Positions 62,811 through 64,000 of a stretch of DNA of 64,000 bases are shown here, piece by piece. Position 1 is the stretch's first letter; each line of letters starts with the position of its first letter. The notes beneath the pieces are model-generated. The model did not search any database and was not told the DNA's origin. It saw only the letters and a program-made list of their open reading frames with translations. Origin of the DNA: Bacillaceae bacterium (GTDB lineage: Bacteria > Bacillota > Bacilli > Bacillales > Alkalibacillaceae); contig JACDOD010000002.1 of assembly GCA_017656265.1 (NCBI GenBank), positions 62,001 to 126,000 of the forward strand, written 5' to 3'. Both the position numbers and the translations under genes were made by a program.

Positions 62811-63524
62811 ATGAAAGTTACGAAAAAACATCAAGTTTATCAAATTTCTTATATGCCGAGACTTTTCCCGGTCAATTGTTATCTAGTTGAAGAGGAGAAC
62901 GGTGTTACTCTTATTGATGCTGCTTTGCCTTATAGTCTAAAATCCATTCTAAGAACCGTCGAACAAATAGGCAAACCTCTTACAGCCATTGTGCTGACTC
63001 ATGCCCATGGGGATCATGTAGGTGCCCTGGATGCTCTAAAAGATGAATTTCCTGATATCCCGGTTTATATTTCGAAACGGGATGCAAAGCTCTTAAAGGG
63101 AGACCGTTCCCTTGAACCAGGGGAACCAGAAACCCCTATTCGGGGAGGGGTACCTAAAAATATTACAACCAGACCTGACGTTTTCATTGAAGAAGGAGAG
63201 AAAATTGGCTCATTGCTTGCCATTGAAACACCCGGGCATACTCCTGGTTCCATGTCATTTCTAGACGTGAGATCTAATATTTTAATTGCGGGAGATGCGT
63301 TACAGACAAAAGGAGGAATAGCTGTATCTGGACAGCTGAAACCTTTATTTCCATTTCCGGCCATGGCGACCTGGAACAAGGAAGCAGCATTGCGGAGTGT
63401 ACGTAAATTGTTAACATATAAGCCTGAAGTACTGGCTGTTGGGCATGGAAAGATGATAGATCATCCCATTCCTTTAATGGAACAGGCGATCCACGAGGCA
63501 GAAAAACATTTGAAACAGGATTAG
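62811..63524 (+). CDS. Metallo-beta-lactamase fold hydrolase
   Basis: The 237-residue protein has the metal motif THAHGDHVGALDAL (His64, His66, Asp68, His69), the later ligands in ETPGHTPGSMSF and NILIAGDAL, and VLAVGHGKMI near the end. It resembles glyoxalase II-like and quorum-quenching-like hydrolases; the substrate is unknown. It lies between a DUF2568 gene and a TetR regulator, so it may detoxify the ligand that releases the regulator, which is inference. Confidence 0.9.
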   Translation: MKVTKKHQVYQISYMPRLFPVNCYLVEEENGVTLIDAALPYSLKSILRTVEQIGKPLTAIVLTHAHGDHVGALDALKDEFPDIPVYISKRDAKLLKGDRSLEPGEPETPIRGGVPKNITTRPDVFIEEGEKIGSLLAIETPGHTPGSMSFLDVRSNILIAGDALQTKGGIAVSGQLKPLFPFPAMATWNKEAALRSVRKLLTYKPEVLAVGHGKMIDHPIPLMEQAIHEAEKHLKQD

Positions 63525-63543
63525 AACAGGGAGGTAGCAGTAT

Positions 63544-64000
63544 ATGTCACCAAGAAAGGGATTAGATTTGTTAAAAATACTTGAAGCAGCAGCGGAAATT
63601 GCGGACCAGCAAGGACTAGAACAGGTAACTATGGCTTCTCTGGCCAAGCGCCTGGGCATCCGTTCTCCTTCTTTATATAATCATGTAAGCAATTTAAAAG
63701 ACTTACGTAGTAAACTGGCCGCTTATAGTATGAAAAAACTTTATCATATGATGTCTAAGGAAACCGTAGGGAGAGCCGGTGATGATGCCGTTCATGCTAT
63801 GGGCAGAGCCTATATCCAATTTGCTCGCAACCATCCGGGACTATATGAAGCAACATTAATTGCACCAGATCATGAGGATCAGGAAGCCCAAGAAGCCGGA
63901 GATGACATCGTCAACCTCGTTAAACAGGTATTGGAGTTTTACAGGCTTGAAGGAGACCAGGTTCTCCATGCCGTTCGGGTACTGCGAAGCCTGTTGCATG
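63544..64000 (+). CDS. TetR family regulator (3' end beyond the window)
   Basis: The visible 152 codons begin MSPRKGLDLLKILEAAAEIA and contain the TetR helix-turn-helix VTMASLAKRLGIRSPSLYNH, followed by a C-terminal ligand domain of the WHG type (about 85 onward, with FARNHPGLYEATL). The gene has GGGAGGTAGC upstream and is co-transcribed with the MBL gene. It probably represses its own operon through the AAACTAAT palindromes at 62386-62440. Confidence 0.9.
   Translation, partial: MSPRKGLDLLKILEAAAEIADQQGLEQVTMASLAKRLGIRSPSLYNHVSNLKDLRSKLAAYSMKKLYHMMSKETVGRAGDDAVHAMGRAYIQFARNHPGLYEATLIAPDHEDQEAQEAGDDIVNLVKQVLEFYRLEGDQVLHAVRVLRSLLH

Noticed and set aside
1-64000. CRISPR array, prophage or intact insertion sequence
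   Set aside because: No regularly spaced identical repeats, no transposase or integrase gene, and no terminal repeats with target duplications were found; the only relics are the hsdR fragment and short repeats.

Overview
The window is a chromosomal segment of an endospore-forming, low-GC Gram-positive bacterium of the family Bacillaceae. Evidence for this is the order gdpP end-rplI-dnaB-purA-tRNAs-walRKHIJ-htrC-rlmH, which is the replication-origin-proximal order of Bacillus subtilis, together with an sspH-type spore protein, a CxxH/CxxC protein, DUF2553-, DUF3977- and DUF3147-like small proteins, and sigma-A-type promoters. The genus cannot be fixed from the sequence; a moderately halophilic relative of Halobacillus or Virgibacillus is a guess from overall gene style.

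Region by region: 1-14.6 kb is the conserved core. It holds replication and purine genes, a tRNA-Asp/tRNA-Phe pair that corresponds to the 3' part of the B. subtilis trnY cluster but carries a partial tRNA-Phe duplication, a G5/LysM/M23 cell-wall hydrolase, the complete essential WalRK operon with walH, walI and walJ, an HtrA-type protease, a CxxH/CxxC protein and rlmH with a cluster of DnaA boxes. 14.6-21.5 kb is accessory and AT-rich. It holds a uridine-kinase-like P-loop protein, a frameshifted VOC protein, a GNAT, an HD-GYP protein, a very unusual HTH protein fused to a shortened F1-ATPase beta-like core, and a decayed hsdR fragment. 21.5-27.3 kb is a leftward carbohydrate-uptake operon (GH1 glycosidase, ABC binding protein, two permeases, LacI regulator) with a well-formed promoter and candidate operators.

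27.7-42 kb holds mqo with a candidate leader attenuator, a DUF3977 protein, a membrane diguanylate cyclase, a GNAT, a glutamate/dicarboxylate symporter, a SIMPL protein, speE with an HD-domain gene upstream, a DUF2553-like protein, a LysM 5'-nucleotidase and a DUF421 membrane protein. 42-58.5 kb holds a SWIM/SNF2 helicase, a GNAT, an MFS carrier, arylamine N-acetyltransferase, a lipoprotein, a GH3 hexosaminidase, a MATE exporter, several tiny membrane proteins, a nucleoside phosphorylase, an L,D-transpeptidase, an HD-GYP protein with a changed metal ligand, sspH and an AhpD-like protein. 58.5-64 kb holds a second diguanylate cyclase, a mosaic of structured intergenic repeats, a flavodoxin-type reductase, a MarR/DUF3147 pair and a TetR-ended operon (YrdB-like, MBL hydrolase, TetR) that runs off the window.

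Cyclic-di-GMP is a recurring theme (two GGDEF and three HD-GYP genes scattered over 43 kb), as is cell-wall turnover (M23, WalRK, NagZ, L,D-transpeptidase). The most unusual objects are the HTH/F1-beta-like fusion at 19637-20680 with its own hairpin operator, the duplicated small-membrane-protein/zinc-ribbon locus at 53.7-55.4 kb, the tRNA-Phe partial duplication, and the nested GC-rich repeat at 60.4-60.9 kb.
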